Positions 1 to 6,713 of a DNA stretch of 11,614 nucleotides are shown here, in pieces (positions within the stretch are counted from its first letter, which is position 1; the number at the start of each line of letters is the position of its first letter). Under the pieces are notes generated by a model. That model was not told the DNA's origin. It did no database searches and was given only the letters and a program-made list of their open reading frames with translations. The DNA is from Bacteroidota bacterium (lineage in GTDB: Bacteria > Bacteroidota > Bacteroidia > Chitinophagales > Chitinophagaceae). The position numbers and the translations under genes were made by a program. The stretch spans positions 1 through 11,614 of the forward strand of contig JAEYUA010000012.1 in NCBI GenBank assembly GCA_023433755.1, read 5' to 3'.

Positions 1-301
1 CGGCGAACCAGTCATCATCATGCATGATCTTGATCCATTCGCCGCTGGCTTTTGTAATTCCAAAATTCCAATTGGCGGGTGTACCCAGGGGTTTTTCATT
101 TTTGAAGTAAACAATTGGCAGATCCGGGAACTCTGTTAACAGGTTTTTTATGGAATCATCGGGAGAATCATCTGTGATGACCACCTCAAAATCGGTGAAC
201 TTTTGGAAGGCTATGGATTGCAGCAGCCTGCGGTTTTTTTCAACACGCCTGTACGCGGGGATGCAAATAGAGATCAACGGTGGCCGGCCATTCTGTAACA
301 C
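1..301 (-). CDS. Glycosyltransferase family 2 protein, N-terminal part (runs off the window)
   Basis: This is the first 100 codons of a GT-A fold glycosyltransferase that continues beyond base 1. Proteins of this family move a sugar from a nucleotide donor onto a growing glycan at the cytoplasmic face of the membrane. Visible features are the opening beta strand with ISICIPAYRR (about residues 10-19), the nucleotide-binding acidic pair in VITDDS (D44, D45), the N-x-G-type stretch around PLGTPANWNFG, and the metal-binding HDDDW (D95-D97) close to the window edge. The start chosen is GTG at 301, the first possible start after an in-frame TGA; a TTG a few codons later is the alternative. A TAnnTTTG box lies just upstream at 306-313. 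It diverges from the neighbouring glycosyltransferase, so this is probably a polysaccharide cluster. The family is clear; donor and acceptor cannot be told. Confidence 0.85.
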   Translation of the reverse strand, partial: MLQNGRPPLISICIPAYRRVEKNRRLLQSIAFQKFTDFEVVITDDSPDDSIKNLLTEFPDLPIVYFKNEKPLGTPANWNFGITKASGEWIKIMHDDDWFA

Positions 302-305
302 CCTT

Positions 306-313
306 CAAAAATA
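306..313 (-). promoter_or_regulatory. Candidate -7 box (TATTTTTG) of the partial glycosyltransferase
   Basis: The minus strand reads TATTTTTG, matching the Bacteroidota -7 consensus TAnnTTTG. It ends four bases before the GTG at 301, so transcription would start at or next to the start codon. No -33 TTG is seen at the usual distance, so this is only a candidate. Confidence 0.3.
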
Positions 314-361
314 GTTTTTGAAACCCAATTATTTCGGAACTTGGCCGCAAAACAAATCAGG

Positions 362-1207
362 ATGCCCGGAATCGCCGGAGTTGTTATTCTCTATCATCCC
401 GACCAGGGACTTCCGCAAAGAATGAGCACTTACCTGCCCTGGGTGGATCAGTTATATGTAATCGACAATTCTGAGAATCCCTCCAGGCTCATGAACCAGT
501 ATCCAAAGATCCAATACATCGCCGATGGCAGGAACCAGGGCATTGCCGCACGTATCAACCAGGCAGCCACCATGAGCATACAGGCAGGCTACCAATGGCT
601 GCTAACGCTTGACCAGGATTCTTTTTTTGAAGGCAATTCCCTGGAGCAATACCTGCATTGCATTGAAGCCTACCCGGCAAAGAATGAAACTGCGGTATTT
701 GGTGTCCAATTCACGAACAGGGAACTTTCCAGTTCTCAATGTAATGCAGAAGAAGCCCTCGACCTGATCACCTCAGGGAGCATCATCAACCTCGAACATT
801 TTTTTGCAGTGGGCGGTTATGATGAAAAACTATTTATTGACCAGGCAGATTATGATTTTTCTTTTCGCTGCAAAATGAATGGTTTCAAAGTAGTAAGGAT
901 GAAGAACATTTTCATGCAGCACAGCCTGGGAAAACAATCACAGCATATTTCTTTCAAAACTTTCCGCAAGACCAGCAGGAGCCTGCATAACCCGGTAAGG
1001 ATCTACTATATGTTGCGCAATTATCTCTATATGAAAAAAACTTATGGAGACCAGTTTCCCAAAGAGATCAGTCATATGAAAAAAGACCTGCGCTACCGGT
1101 TGAAGAATAATTTTTTATACCATCCGGAAAAACTCGGCATGATCCAGTATACCTGGAGAGCCTACAGGGATTTTAAAGCGGGTCGTATGGGGAAGTTGGG
1201 AAGGTAG
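362..1207 (+). CDS. Rhamnosyltransferase-like glycosyltransferase family 2
   Basis: A 281-residue GT2 enzyme resembling bacterial rhamnosyltransferases of O-antigen and exopolysaccharide clusters. It probably transfers a deoxysugar from a dTDP-sugar to a lipid-linked glycan in the cytoplasm. It opens with GVVILYHP, the family's usual first strand, and continues with the IDNS nucleotide-site motif (D35), the GRNQGIAAR segment, the metal-binding LTLDQDS (D84, D86) and the acceptor-side FIDQADYDFSFRC (D160, D163, D165), which corresponds to the FIDxxDxxF motif of rhamnosyltransferases. There is no membrane segment. The frame is open back to a TTG at 341, but ATG 362 places GVVILYHP right at the N-terminus as in the family. 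It diverges from the partial GT2 gene and converges on the methyltransferase, with a repeat element between. The GT2 assignment is firm; the sugar specificity is inferred. Confidence 0.88.
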   Translation: MPGIAGVVILYHPDQGLPQRMSTYLPWVDQLYVIDNSENPSRLMNQYPKIQYIADGRNQGIAARINQAATMSIQAGYQWLLTLDQDSFFEGNSLEQYLHCIEAYPAKNETAVFGVQFTNRELSSSQCNAEEALDLITSGSIINLEHFFAVGGYDEKLFIDQADYDFSFRCKMNGFKVVRMKNIFMQHSLGKQSQHISFKTFRKTSRSLHNPVRIYYMLRNYLYMKKTYGDQFPKEISHMKKDLRYRLKNNFLYHPEKLGMIQYTWRAYRDFKAGRMGKLGR

Positions 1208-1218
1208 GAGAGCTTTTA

Positions 1219-1245
1219 GCTATTGGCCATTGGCCTATGGCTTAG
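1219..1245. repeat. GCYNNNN heptad array (left arm of composite element 1)
   Basis: Three heptads (GCTATTG, GCCATTG, GCCTATG) plus a partial unit follow one another without a gap. The array starts 11 bases past the stop of the rhamnosyltransferase-like gene. It can pair with the complementary array at 1324-1347, forming a long imperfect stem around the ACCGCAGAG core. Confidence 0.8.
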
Positions 1246-1323
1246 TGAACCAGAGTACAGTGTGTTCTTTTTACCGCAGAGAAAAGGAGAAAATGAGATT
1301 ACGCAGAGTTAATTTATTCAACA

Positions 1324-1347
1324 GCCAAAGGCCAATAGCCATCAGCT
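1324..1347. repeat. GCCNNNN heptad array (right arm of composite element 1)
   Basis: Units GCCAAAG, GCCAATA and GCCATCA follow in strict 7-bp register, ending in a partial GCT. The third unit contains the TGA stop codon (minus strand) of the methyltransferase at 1342-1344, so the array and the gene end share bases. Confidence 0.75.
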
Positions 1348-2094
1348 TTTCTTTGCCATAGTTATTAAATGAAACGGTCCTGTTTCATATTGTTCCTCTA
1401 CCAAGAATCCTTCCTGTTCCAATAAATCTTTTACCAGTTCCTGGCTAAATACATGATGATGCGCCAGCCTGTTTTTGAAATTATCCTTCAGCAATGATGC
1501 TATCTCACCCTTTTCCTTCATGCCAGGATCTTTGGATGGATCGTGCTTCGCTACTATTTCATCAAAATGGGTGCTGTCATATTCATCTGTTCCCCTTTCA
1601 TAATCCTCATTCAGATGCGCAAGCGTAGTATATGGCCGGTTAACATCAAAGGTGTAGCGCTTGTCAGGCAAAACAAGTACCAGCCCTCCCCCGGGTTTGA
1701 GCACTCTTTTCCATTCCTTCAATGCCTTTATGGGATTGGCCACGTGCTCCAGGCTGTGGCAGGATAATAAAAAATCGTAGCCCGCTGTAACGATCTGTGT
1801 AAGATCTGTTGCTTCAGCTATAAATTGTTCCCCGGTTTTACCTGGAAAATAATGATAGGTTTTGCCAGCCTTAATACTACCCTCCCACACGGTCTGGTCG
1901 CTGTAGTTGACCCCGTCAACCTTTTCTGCAAAAACATAAACAGGAAAGGCTGCCCTAAGCCCAAACAACGCACTGGGTCCGCCAATTTCAATACCTTTTT
2001 GCCCTCTGAATCTCATTGCTGCGCGGATCAGTTTTCTTTTGCCGGGCTTTAGAATATATGAAACGAGGGTGACAAGAAGATTGGAAAAAGACAT
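1342..2094 (-). CDS. Class I SAM-dependent methyltransferase
   Basis: A 250-residue methyltransferase with a Rossmann-type SAM fold (Methyltransf_11 type). Motif I is the variant GIEIGGPS (about residues 34-41), seen in methyltransferases of glycan and secondary-metabolite clusters. A motif II/III stretch YDFLLSCHSLEH (about 106-117) and the post-III LKPGG (132-136) follow. A C-terminal extension rich in His, Asp and Glu probably shapes the acceptor site. The substrate is unknown; the glycosyltransferases across the intergenic element make a sugar plausible. The frame is open back to a TTG at 2136 that would overlap mqnA, but ATG 2094 leaves 28 bases after the mqnA stop and is preferred. It is probably cotranscribed with mqnA, although a menaquinone role is doubtful because this is not an UbiE-type sequence. 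Its stop codon lies inside a heptad repeat. Confidence 0.82.
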   Translation of the reverse strand: MSFSNLLVTLVSYILKPGKRKLIRAAMRFRGQKGIEIGGPSALFGLRAAFPVYVFAEKVDGVNYSDQTVWEGSIKAGKTYHYFPGKTGEQFIAEATDLTQIVTAGYDFLLSCHSLEHVANPIKALKEWKRVLKPGGGLVLVLPDKRYTFDVNRPYTTLAHLNEDYERGTDEYDSTHFDEIVAKHDPSKDPGMKEKGEIASLLKDNFKNRLAHHHVFSQELVKDLLEQEGFLVEEQYETGPFHLITMAKKS

Positions 2095-2122
2095 TATCGT
2101 TGGGTATGAGTTTGAATATAAT

Positions 2123-2917
2123 TTATGATCTCTCAAAAGCTTTCAGTTTCTCCAGGAAAAGGTGCATCCCTTTTTTCTTCGGTTCATCCAAATTATAACT
2201 AACGCATTTCCTGTAATACACACCCAGGTCGTATGCTTCAAAAGGATTAGCTGCTATCACTTCGTCAAGATGGTCAAATCCCATGGCATTAGCCGCATTG
2301 AAACTATCAATGAAACCTGCGGGCAACTGTTTGTTGGAAATCCATGCTGCAAATACGAATGGCAATCCTGTATGATTCTTCCAGGCCTCACCAAGATCAT
2401 AAATGAAGGAAGAGGAGGCACGCTGTTCCAATGCCCTGTCGCCGATCACCACCCCGGCAGTAGTACCCCTGATCTGTTCACGGAAATCCTCTCCCCGGGC
2501 ATCAATAAACTCTACGTCCTTCTTCCAGTATTCAGCCAGCAGGATGCGGGCGAGGTTTACCGATGTGCGTGACTGGTAATCGAGGTACACTTTTTCAATC
2601 TCGTTCAATGGTAAATCACTGAATAAACATACGGAAGCTACCTGTCCGTTTGCGCCTATGCAGTAATCGCTTGCTATATGCCATTCTCCCAATTTCAAAG
2701 TGGCGGCAACCGGTATCAGTCCCACATCAATCTCATCATCAATAAGCATTTGGGCCACTTTTGCCGGGTAATCAGTTACAAGTTCTATTTCATTCCTGAC
2801 GGTATGACGTTCAATTCCATACAAAAGTGGTTTTGTATTGAGATAACTTACAGCACCAACCCTGATCTTCTTCAAATGATTTAGTTTTGGGCGCAAATTT
2901 AATTCAATTGCGGGCAT
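2123..2917 (-). CDS. mqnA: Chorismate dehydratase MqnA (futalosine pathway of menaquinone synthesis)
   Basis: MqnA removes water from chorismate to give 3-enolpyruvyl-benzoate, the first step of the futalosine route to menaquinone, in the cytoplasm. The protein has the two-lobed periplasmic-binding-protein-like fold of this family. The hallmark RVGAVSYLNTKPL lies at about residues 19-31, followed by the DVGLIPVAA strand (64-72), the SDYCIGANGQVASV ligand-site loop, DYQSRTSVNLAR (113-124) and the TAGVVIGDRAL segment (153-163). The length, about 264 residues, fits the family. ATG 2917 gives an extra N-terminal tail of 14 residues. A TTG at 2875 would start directly at LKKIRVGAVSYLN, which is closer to typical MqnA, and a TAAATTTG promoter box lies between the two. 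It diverges from purB and is followed by the methyltransferase. Other mqn genes are not in the window. Confidence 0.92.
   Translation of the reverse strand: MPAIELNLRPKLNHLKKIRVGAVSYLNTKPLLYGIERHTVRNEIELVTDYPAKVAQMLIDDEIDVGLIPVAATLKLGEWHIASDYCIGANGQVASVCLFSDLPLNEIEKVYLDYQSRTSVNLARILLAEYWKKDVEFIDARGEDFREQIRGTTAGVVIGDRALEQRASSSFIYDLGEAWKNHTGLPFVFAAWISNKQLPAGFIDSFNAANAMGFDHLDEVIAANPFEAYDLGVYYRKCVSYNLDEPKKKGMHLFLEKLKAFERS
2882..2889 (+). promoter_or_regulatory. Candidate -7 box (TAGTTTTG) for purB
   Basis: TAGTTTTG matches TAnnTTTG and would give a leader of roughly 55-60 bases before the purB ATG at 2950. A -33 TTG at the usual spacing is not evident. It lies within the N-terminal codons of mqnA as annotated. 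Confidence 0.25.
2894..2901 (-). promoter_or_regulatory. Candidate -7 box (TAAATTTG) for mqnA
   Basis: The minus strand reads TAAATTTG, an exact TAnnTTTG match. It lies downstream of ATG 2917 and upstream of the alternative TTG start at 2875, so if it is real it favours the shorter MqnA. No clear -33 box is visible. Confidence 0.3.
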
Positions 2918-2949
2918 GGTTCCGCTGCATCTTATTATAATTCTACTAC

Positions 2950-4296
2950 ATGGAACTTATTCCGCTTTCCGCCATTTCACCCATTGATGGCCGTTACCGC
3001 AAACAGGTACAGCACCTGGATGATTATTTTTCAGAATACGCCCTCATGAAATACAGGGTGCTGGTAGAAGTGGAATACCTGTTGTTCCTGGCAGAAAAAA
3101 AGTTTTTTAAACTACCTGTTAAAACACAAAAAAGCCTGGTCGCACTCAAGGATAATTTTGGTCCGGAAGATGCACAGGAAATCAAGCAGATTGAGTTTAC
3201 CACCAATCATGATGTCAAGGCTGTTGAATATTATATCAAGCAGGAACTGGATAAGTCAGATGCCTCGACTATAAAGGAGTGGGTGCATTTTGGATTGACT
3301 TCACAGGACATCAACAATACCGCCATACCGCTTTCATGGAAACATGCACTTGAATTTGAATACCTGCCCTTTCTCCTGAACCTCAACAGGGAATTGCGTA
3401 CGCTTGCTTCAGGGTGGCGCAACATACCCATGCTGGCCCGCACGCATGGCCAGCCTGCCAGTCCCACCAGCCTGGGTAAGGAGATCATGGTATTTGTAGA
3501 AAGGGTCGAAAACCAGGTTGAACTGCTGATCAATATTCCTATCTCGGCAAAATTTGGCGGGGCCTCCGGTAATTTCAATGCCCATCACATTGCCTTTCCC
3601 AAAACGGACTGGATCAAATTTTCGAATGAATTCCTTGATAAAATCCTGGGTGTTCAAAGACTACAATTCACCACGCAGATCGAGCATTATGATAACCTGG
3701 CCGCGTCTTTCGACTGCATGAAACGGATCAACAATATCCTGCTTGACCTCTGCCGCGATATGTGGACCTATATCTCCATGGATTATTTTAAACAGAAAAC
3801 CAAAAAAGGAGAAATTGGTTCTTCAGCCATGCCTCATAAAGTGAACCCGATTGATTTTGAAAATGCAGAAGGCAATTTTGGAATCGCCAATGCATTGTTT
3901 GAACACCTTTCTTCAAAGCTTCCCGTATCCAGGCTGCAAAGAGACCTGACAGATTCTACGGTTCTAAGGAATATCGGAGTACCATTTGCGCATACCATCA
4001 TTGGATTCAAATCACTCGAAAAAGGATTGAACAAATTGCTCCTGAATGATGAAAAGATTTATAAAGACCTGGATGAAAACTGGGCTGTAGTGGCAGAAGC
4101 CATTCAAACAATTTTGAGAAGGGAAAACTACCCCAATCCTTATGAGGCCCTGAAAGATCTTACAAGAGGTAAAACCGCGATCAATAAAGCAGCTATTCAC
4201 CAGTTCATAGATGGCCTTAAGATCAGTGCGGCGGTGAAAAAAGAATTGAAAGCAATTTCCCCGCATAATTATACCGGCATCTATCCGAAGTTCTGA
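2950..4296 (+). CDS. purB: Adenylosuccinate lyase PurB
   Basis: PurB acts twice in purine synthesis: it splits SAICAR to AICAR and adenylosuccinate to AMP, releasing fumarate each time. It works as a cytoplasmic homotetramer. The 448-residue sequence follows the E. coli-type PurB throughout, from MELIPLSAISPIDGRY at the N-terminus. Active-site motifs are TTNHDVKAVEYYIK (H87), FGLTSQDINNTA (117-120 TSQD), the ARTHGQPASPTSLGKE catalytic histidine (H166) and the fumarase/lyase signature SSAMPHKVNP (291-300), which holds the catalytic serine on its mobile loop. All key residues are present and the length is normal. ATG 2950 begins at the family's usual first residue. It diverges from mqnA with a 32-base gap and is followed by a heptad array before the GH1-like gene, so the two plus-strand genes may or may not share a transcript. 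Confidence 0.97.
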   Translation: MELIPLSAISPIDGRYRKQVQHLDDYFSEYALMKYRVLVEVEYLLFLAEKKFFKLPVKTQKSLVALKDNFGPEDAQEIKQIEFTTNHDVKAVEYYIKQELDKSDASTIKEWVHFGLTSQDINNTAIPLSWKHALEFEYLPFLLNLNRELRTLASGWRNIPMLARTHGQPASPTSLGKEIMVFVERVENQVELLINIPISAKFGGASGNFNAHHIAFPKTDWIKFSNEFLDKILGVQRLQFTTQIEHYDNLAASFDCMKRINNILLDLCRDMWTYISMDYFKQKTKKGEIGSSAMPHKVNPIDFENAEGNFGIANALFEHLSSKLPVSRLQRDLTDSTVLRNIGVPFAHTIIGFKSLEKGLNKLLLNDEKIYKDLDENWAVVAEAIQTILRRENYPNPYEALKDLTRGKTAINKAAIHQFIDGLKISAAVKKELKAISPHNYTGIYPKF

Positions 4297-4323
4297 TCCT
4301 TACCATTGTCCTGATGTAAATAT

Positions 4324-4362
4324 GCCAAGGGCCATTGGCCAATAGCCAATAGCCAACAGCCT
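4324..4362. repeat. GCCNNNN heptad array between purB and the GH1-like gene
   Basis: Five consecutive heptads (GCCAAGG, GCCATTG, GCCAATA twice, GCCAACA) plus GCCT keep an exact 7-bp register. The GGCCATTGGCC part at 4330-4340 is palindromic. The array begins 27 bases after the purB stop. No ACCGCAGAG core accompanies this copy. The rest of the gap (4363-4409) shows only a weak TACTTTAG at 4378-4385. Confidence 0.8.
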
Positions 4363-4409
4363 CCCCCACTCTGGCACTACTTTAGTTGCCATTCTGGCTA
4401 AAACTTTCA

Positions 4410-5618
4410 ATGCCTATCCGAAACAAGTTCATGTTTGCTACCGGGATCGAAAACAGTTACCCTACCATCCAATTGCCTGGTGGCAGCACAAAGCGTGTGG
4501 ATGAGATGGAGAAATGCGGGCACTACCAGCACTGGCAGCAGGACTTCGAACTGGTGAATGACATGGGTATCAGTTTCCTCCGGTATGGCACTCCTTATTA
4601 TAAGAATCATGTGGCACCGGGACAGTACGACTGGGTCTTTACTGATGACACCTTTCACAAAATGAAAGAATTGAACATCATTCCCATTGTGGACCTCTGT
4701 CATTTTGGATTGCCTGACTGGCTGGGGAATTTCCAGAACCCGGAATTCCCCAACTACTTCGCTGAGTACGCCCGTGCTTTCGCACTGCGCTACCCTTACC
4801 TGCAATATTACACACCCATCAACGAGATCTTTATCACCGCCATGTTCTCCGGTCAGTATGGATGGTGGAATGAATGCCTGAGCAGCGACGAGGCTTTTGT
4901 TACCGCGCTCAAACACCTCTGCAAGGCCAATGTGATGGCCATGCATGAAATTCTTAAAGTGCAACCGGATGCTGTGTTCATTCAAAGTGAATCGTCTGAA
5001 TACTTTCACCCTGTGCGCCCGGAAGTGATGGAACGCGCTAAATTTCTCAACCAGAAAAGATTTCTTTCACTCGATCTTACCTATGGATATCCCATCGGGG
5101 TGATGATGTATGAATACCTGATGGAGAACGGGATGACAAGGGAGGAATTCCACTGGTTCGAACGCAACCAGGTAATGGCCCGCTGTATCATGGGCAATGA
5201 TTATTACATGACCAATGAACACCTGGTGCTGCCGAACGGTAGTACTTCCGCAGCGGGAGAGATCTTTGGATATTATGTGATCACCAACCAGTATTACCAG
5301 CGGTATAAATTACCGATCATGCATACAGAAACCAATATGCGTATGCCCGGCAGCGTGGAATGGCTCTGGAAACAATGGGCTAATGTGTACCGACTGATCC
5401 AGGATGGAGTGCCCGTAATTGGTTTTACCTGGTACAGCCTCACCCACCAGGTTGACTGGGATACAGCATTAAGAGAAGATAATGGCAATGTAAATGAGCT
5501 TGGACTCTTTGACCTCAACCGTGAGATCACTCCCGTGGGCACAGCCTATAAAAGACTCATCTCCCAATGGAAGGATGTATTGGCACAGGAGAGTTATGGG
5601 TTGCATTTTAGGAAGTAG
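4410..5618 (+). CDS. Divergent glycoside hydrolase family 1-like protein
   Basis: A 402-residue (beta/alpha)8-barrel protein resembling retaining GH1 beta-glycosidases, which hydrolyse beta-linked glucosides and galactosides. The candidate acid/base is the glutamate of YYTPINE (E139), in place of the usual TFNEP. The candidate nucleophile is the glutamate of MHTETN (E307), in place of TENG. WYSLTHQVDWDTAL and NELGLFDLNR resemble the GH1 C-terminal WS-x-x-DN and G-L-x-x-VD regions. It is shorter than usual (440-480 residues) and has no signal peptide, so it is probably cytoplasmic. The YTPINE-x-FSG-x-YG pattern recalls, from memory, a GH1-like domain found fused to dTDP-4-dehydrorhamnose reductase; here it stands alone. 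The open frame starts at TTG 4386, but ATG 4410 is preferred and ATG 4431 is possible. Its TAG stop lies at the first unit of a heptad array. The substrate is not known. Confidence 0.8.
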   Translation: MPIRNKFMFATGIENSYPTIQLPGGSTKRVDEMEKCGHYQHWQQDFELVNDMGISFLRYGTPYYKNHVAPGQYDWVFTDDTFHKMKELNIIPIVDLCHFGLPDWLGNFQNPEFPNYFAEYARAFALRYPYLQYYTPINEIFITAMFSGQYGWWNECLSSDEAFVTALKHLCKANVMAMHEILKVQPDAVFIQSESSEYFHPVRPEVMERAKFLNQKRFLSLDLTYGYPIGVMMYEYLMENGMTREEFHWFERNQVMARCIMGNDYYMTNEHLVLPNGSTSAAGEIFGYYVITNQYYQRYKLPIMHTETNMRMPGSVEWLWKQWANVYRLIQDGVPVIGFTWYSLTHQVDWDTALREDNGNVNELGLFDLNREITPVGTAYKRLISQWKDVLAQESYGLHFRK

Positions 5619-5693
5619 TTGGGAGTCGGAAGTCGGTAGTCGGTAGTCGGTAGTCGGTAGTTCAAAGTTCAAAGTTCAAAGTTCAAAGTCGGG
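5617..5693. repeat. Heptad array AGTNNNN: left arm of the large intergenic repeat
   Basis: Eleven heptads run without a register break: AGTTGGG, AGTCGGA, AGTCGGT four times, AGTTCAA four times and AGTCGGG. The first unit overlaps the TAG stop of the GH1-like gene (5616-5618). The unit sequence changes twice but the 7-bp phase does not. The first part is complementary to the right arm near 5815-5846. Confidence 0.88.
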
Positions 5694-5718
5694 TCGTTTA
5701 GAGAATGAAGGTGAAGTC

Positions 5719-5753
5719 GTGAGACGTGAGTCGTGAGTCGTGAGACGTGAAGC
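5719..5753. repeat. GTGAGWC heptad array, centre of the mosaic repeat
   Basis: Five heptads (GTGAGAC, GTGAGTC twice, GTGAGAC, GTGAAGC) follow in register, preceded by an eight-base GTGAAGTC. The flanks at 5694-5710 and 5754-5762 are the only parts of this gap without a clear repeat. Confidence 0.8.
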
Positions 5754-5762
5754 GCTGTCATT

Positions 5763-5846
5763 TGATTTTTGACTTTTGATTTTTGACTTTTGAATTTTGA
5801 CTTGATCCGACAGGCTACCGACTACCGACTACCGACTTCCGACTAC
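5763..5846. repeat. Heptad array TGAYTTT then CGACTAC: right arm of the mosaic repeat
   Basis: Twelve heptads in one unbroken register: TGATTTT and TGACTTT alternating, TGAATTT, TGACTTG, two transition units (ATCCGAC, AGGCTAC), then CGACTAC and CGACTTC units. The last base of the last unit is part of the minus-strand TAG stop of the secreted hypothetical protein (5846-5848). The CGACTAC part is the complement of the AGTCGGT units in the left arm. Confidence 0.88.
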
Positions 5847-6661
5847 TACTTATATCCTACCCAGGTTCTTTCCTCTTTATCAAACAGCCAGTAAATGCCA
5901 TTGGCAAAACCAAAGCAAAGCATTTTTGCTGCGGGTGCATCATCAGGAAGAATCAGTATCTGTGTCATGTATCCTGTTTTACGATCATACAGTTCTACCT
6001 GCTTATCGTAATGATTCAAAATGCCAAATTCACCTTTTTTCACACCGGTATAGATCAGGGTGTGATTATAGTCACTGGGAAGATGGTCTTCATCCTCATA
6101 AAATTCAAGGTCCAGCGCTTCTGACCTGTTGGCGGCACCAACATACAGACGGATGTCTTCATCTTCTACCATTCCCGTTTCTGCCGGGATAGTCCAGACT
6201 ACCTGGCCATTAAGGAAAAACACATCATTGGATCTTGGATTAAAAGCTGCTACGGACTGTTCATCCGGCTGAATCATGCCAGAATATAGTTGTTCAATAT
6301 CTACCGGCATGCCTTTCTTATCCAGCTTATAAGTAATCCATCCGTTTTCATAATAGCCATTGGCACAAAACTTTTTTATGCTAGGGTTCCACCATAATCC
6401 ACGCACATCAAACAATGCTTTCTGATCGTCGTCTGAAAGCCTTTTTCCTTTATGATCGAAAATAGCGAAGGGGTGACGTGCATTGCCGGCAAAGCTGGCA
6501 TAATATCTCCTGGACTCAGGGTGGTAAGTGATACCGGAACTATTGGTTCCTTCTCCATCGGGCATTTTTAATTCGAGTACTTTTTTGAGTTTGACTTCTT
6601 TCTGGGCTATTGCTGAAATGGAAAAAGACAAAATCAACAGGAGAGATAATAATTTTTTCAT
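5846..6661 (-). CDS. Secreted hypothetical protein, beta-strand rich
   Basis: A 271-residue protein with a clear signal peptide: MKK, a hydrophobic core LLSLLLILSFSISAIA at about residues 4-19, then an A-x-A cleavage site before the mature QKEVK. No lipobox cysteine is present, so it is exported to the periplasm or beyond rather than lipidated. The mature part alternates short hydrophobic strands and turns (SGITYHPESRRYYASFAGN, VRGLWWNPSIKKFCANGYYENGW, NDVFFLNGQVVW), as in beta-propeller proteins, but no named family or catalytic motif is recognised. The frame is open upstream to 6718 through repeat DNA; ATG 6661 is chosen because it puts the signal peptide at the N-terminus. It converges on the GH1-like gene and lies downstream of prfC, separated by a composite repeat element. 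The function is unknown. Confidence 0.8.
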   Translation of the reverse strand: MKKLLSLLLILSFSISAIAQKEVKLKKVLELKMPDGEGTNSSGITYHPESRRYYASFAGNARHPFAIFDHKGKRLSDDDQKALFDVRGLWWNPSIKKFCANGYYENGWITYKLDKKGMPVDIEQLYSGMIQPDEQSVAAFNPRSNDVFFLNGQVVWTIPAETGMVEDEDIRLYVGAANRSEALDLEFYEDEDHLPSDYNHTLIYTGVKKGEFGILNHYDKQVELYDRKTGYMTQILILPDDAPAAKMLCFGFANGIYWLFDKEERTWVGYK

Positions 6662-6713
6662 GAGGGTGTGTGATTTTAGCACAAGAAAAGAAAGTTTGGG
6701 AGAGAATGCAAGA

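Larger units (their letters stand above)
1219..1347. repeat. Composite intergenic element, copy 1
   Basis: Two GCYNNNN heptad arrays in inverted orientation flank a core. The core holds a GTACAGTGTG-like lead-in, a short T tract, ACCGCAGAGAAA at 1273-1284, a GGAGA and ACGCAGAG at 1301-1308. The same order of parts occurs at 6714-6896. The element fills the gap between two convergent genes and enters the last codons of the methyltransferase. No open frame of note lies inside it, so it is either a non-coding repeat or a remnant of a small mobile unit. Confidence 0.7.
5617..5847. repeat. Mosaic inverted heptad repeat between convergent genes
   Basis: The whole 231-base stretch between two convergent genes is made of three nested layers. 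The outer layer is AGTCGGT-type units on the left and their complements on the right. Inside lie AGTTCAA units on the left and the related TGAYTTT units on the right. The centre is a GTGAGTC array. Transcripts from either side would fold into a long interrupted hairpin, which could act as a two-way terminator or RNA end protector. No credible gene lies within it. The role is inferred from position and symmetry only. Confidence 0.8.

Noticed and set aside
2095..2136. Longer methyltransferase starting at TTG 2136
   Set aside because: It would overlap mqnA by 14 bases and add non-family residues. ATG 2094 has normal spacing.
4407..5009. 200-codon minus-strand frame opposite the GH1-like gene
   Set aside because: It is a shadow of the real gene: no recognisable motifs, no promoter and no plausible operon context.
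5617..5846. CRISPR array
   Set aside because: Units are 7 bp, directly adjoining, and have no unique spacers of 25-40 bp. No cas genes are present.
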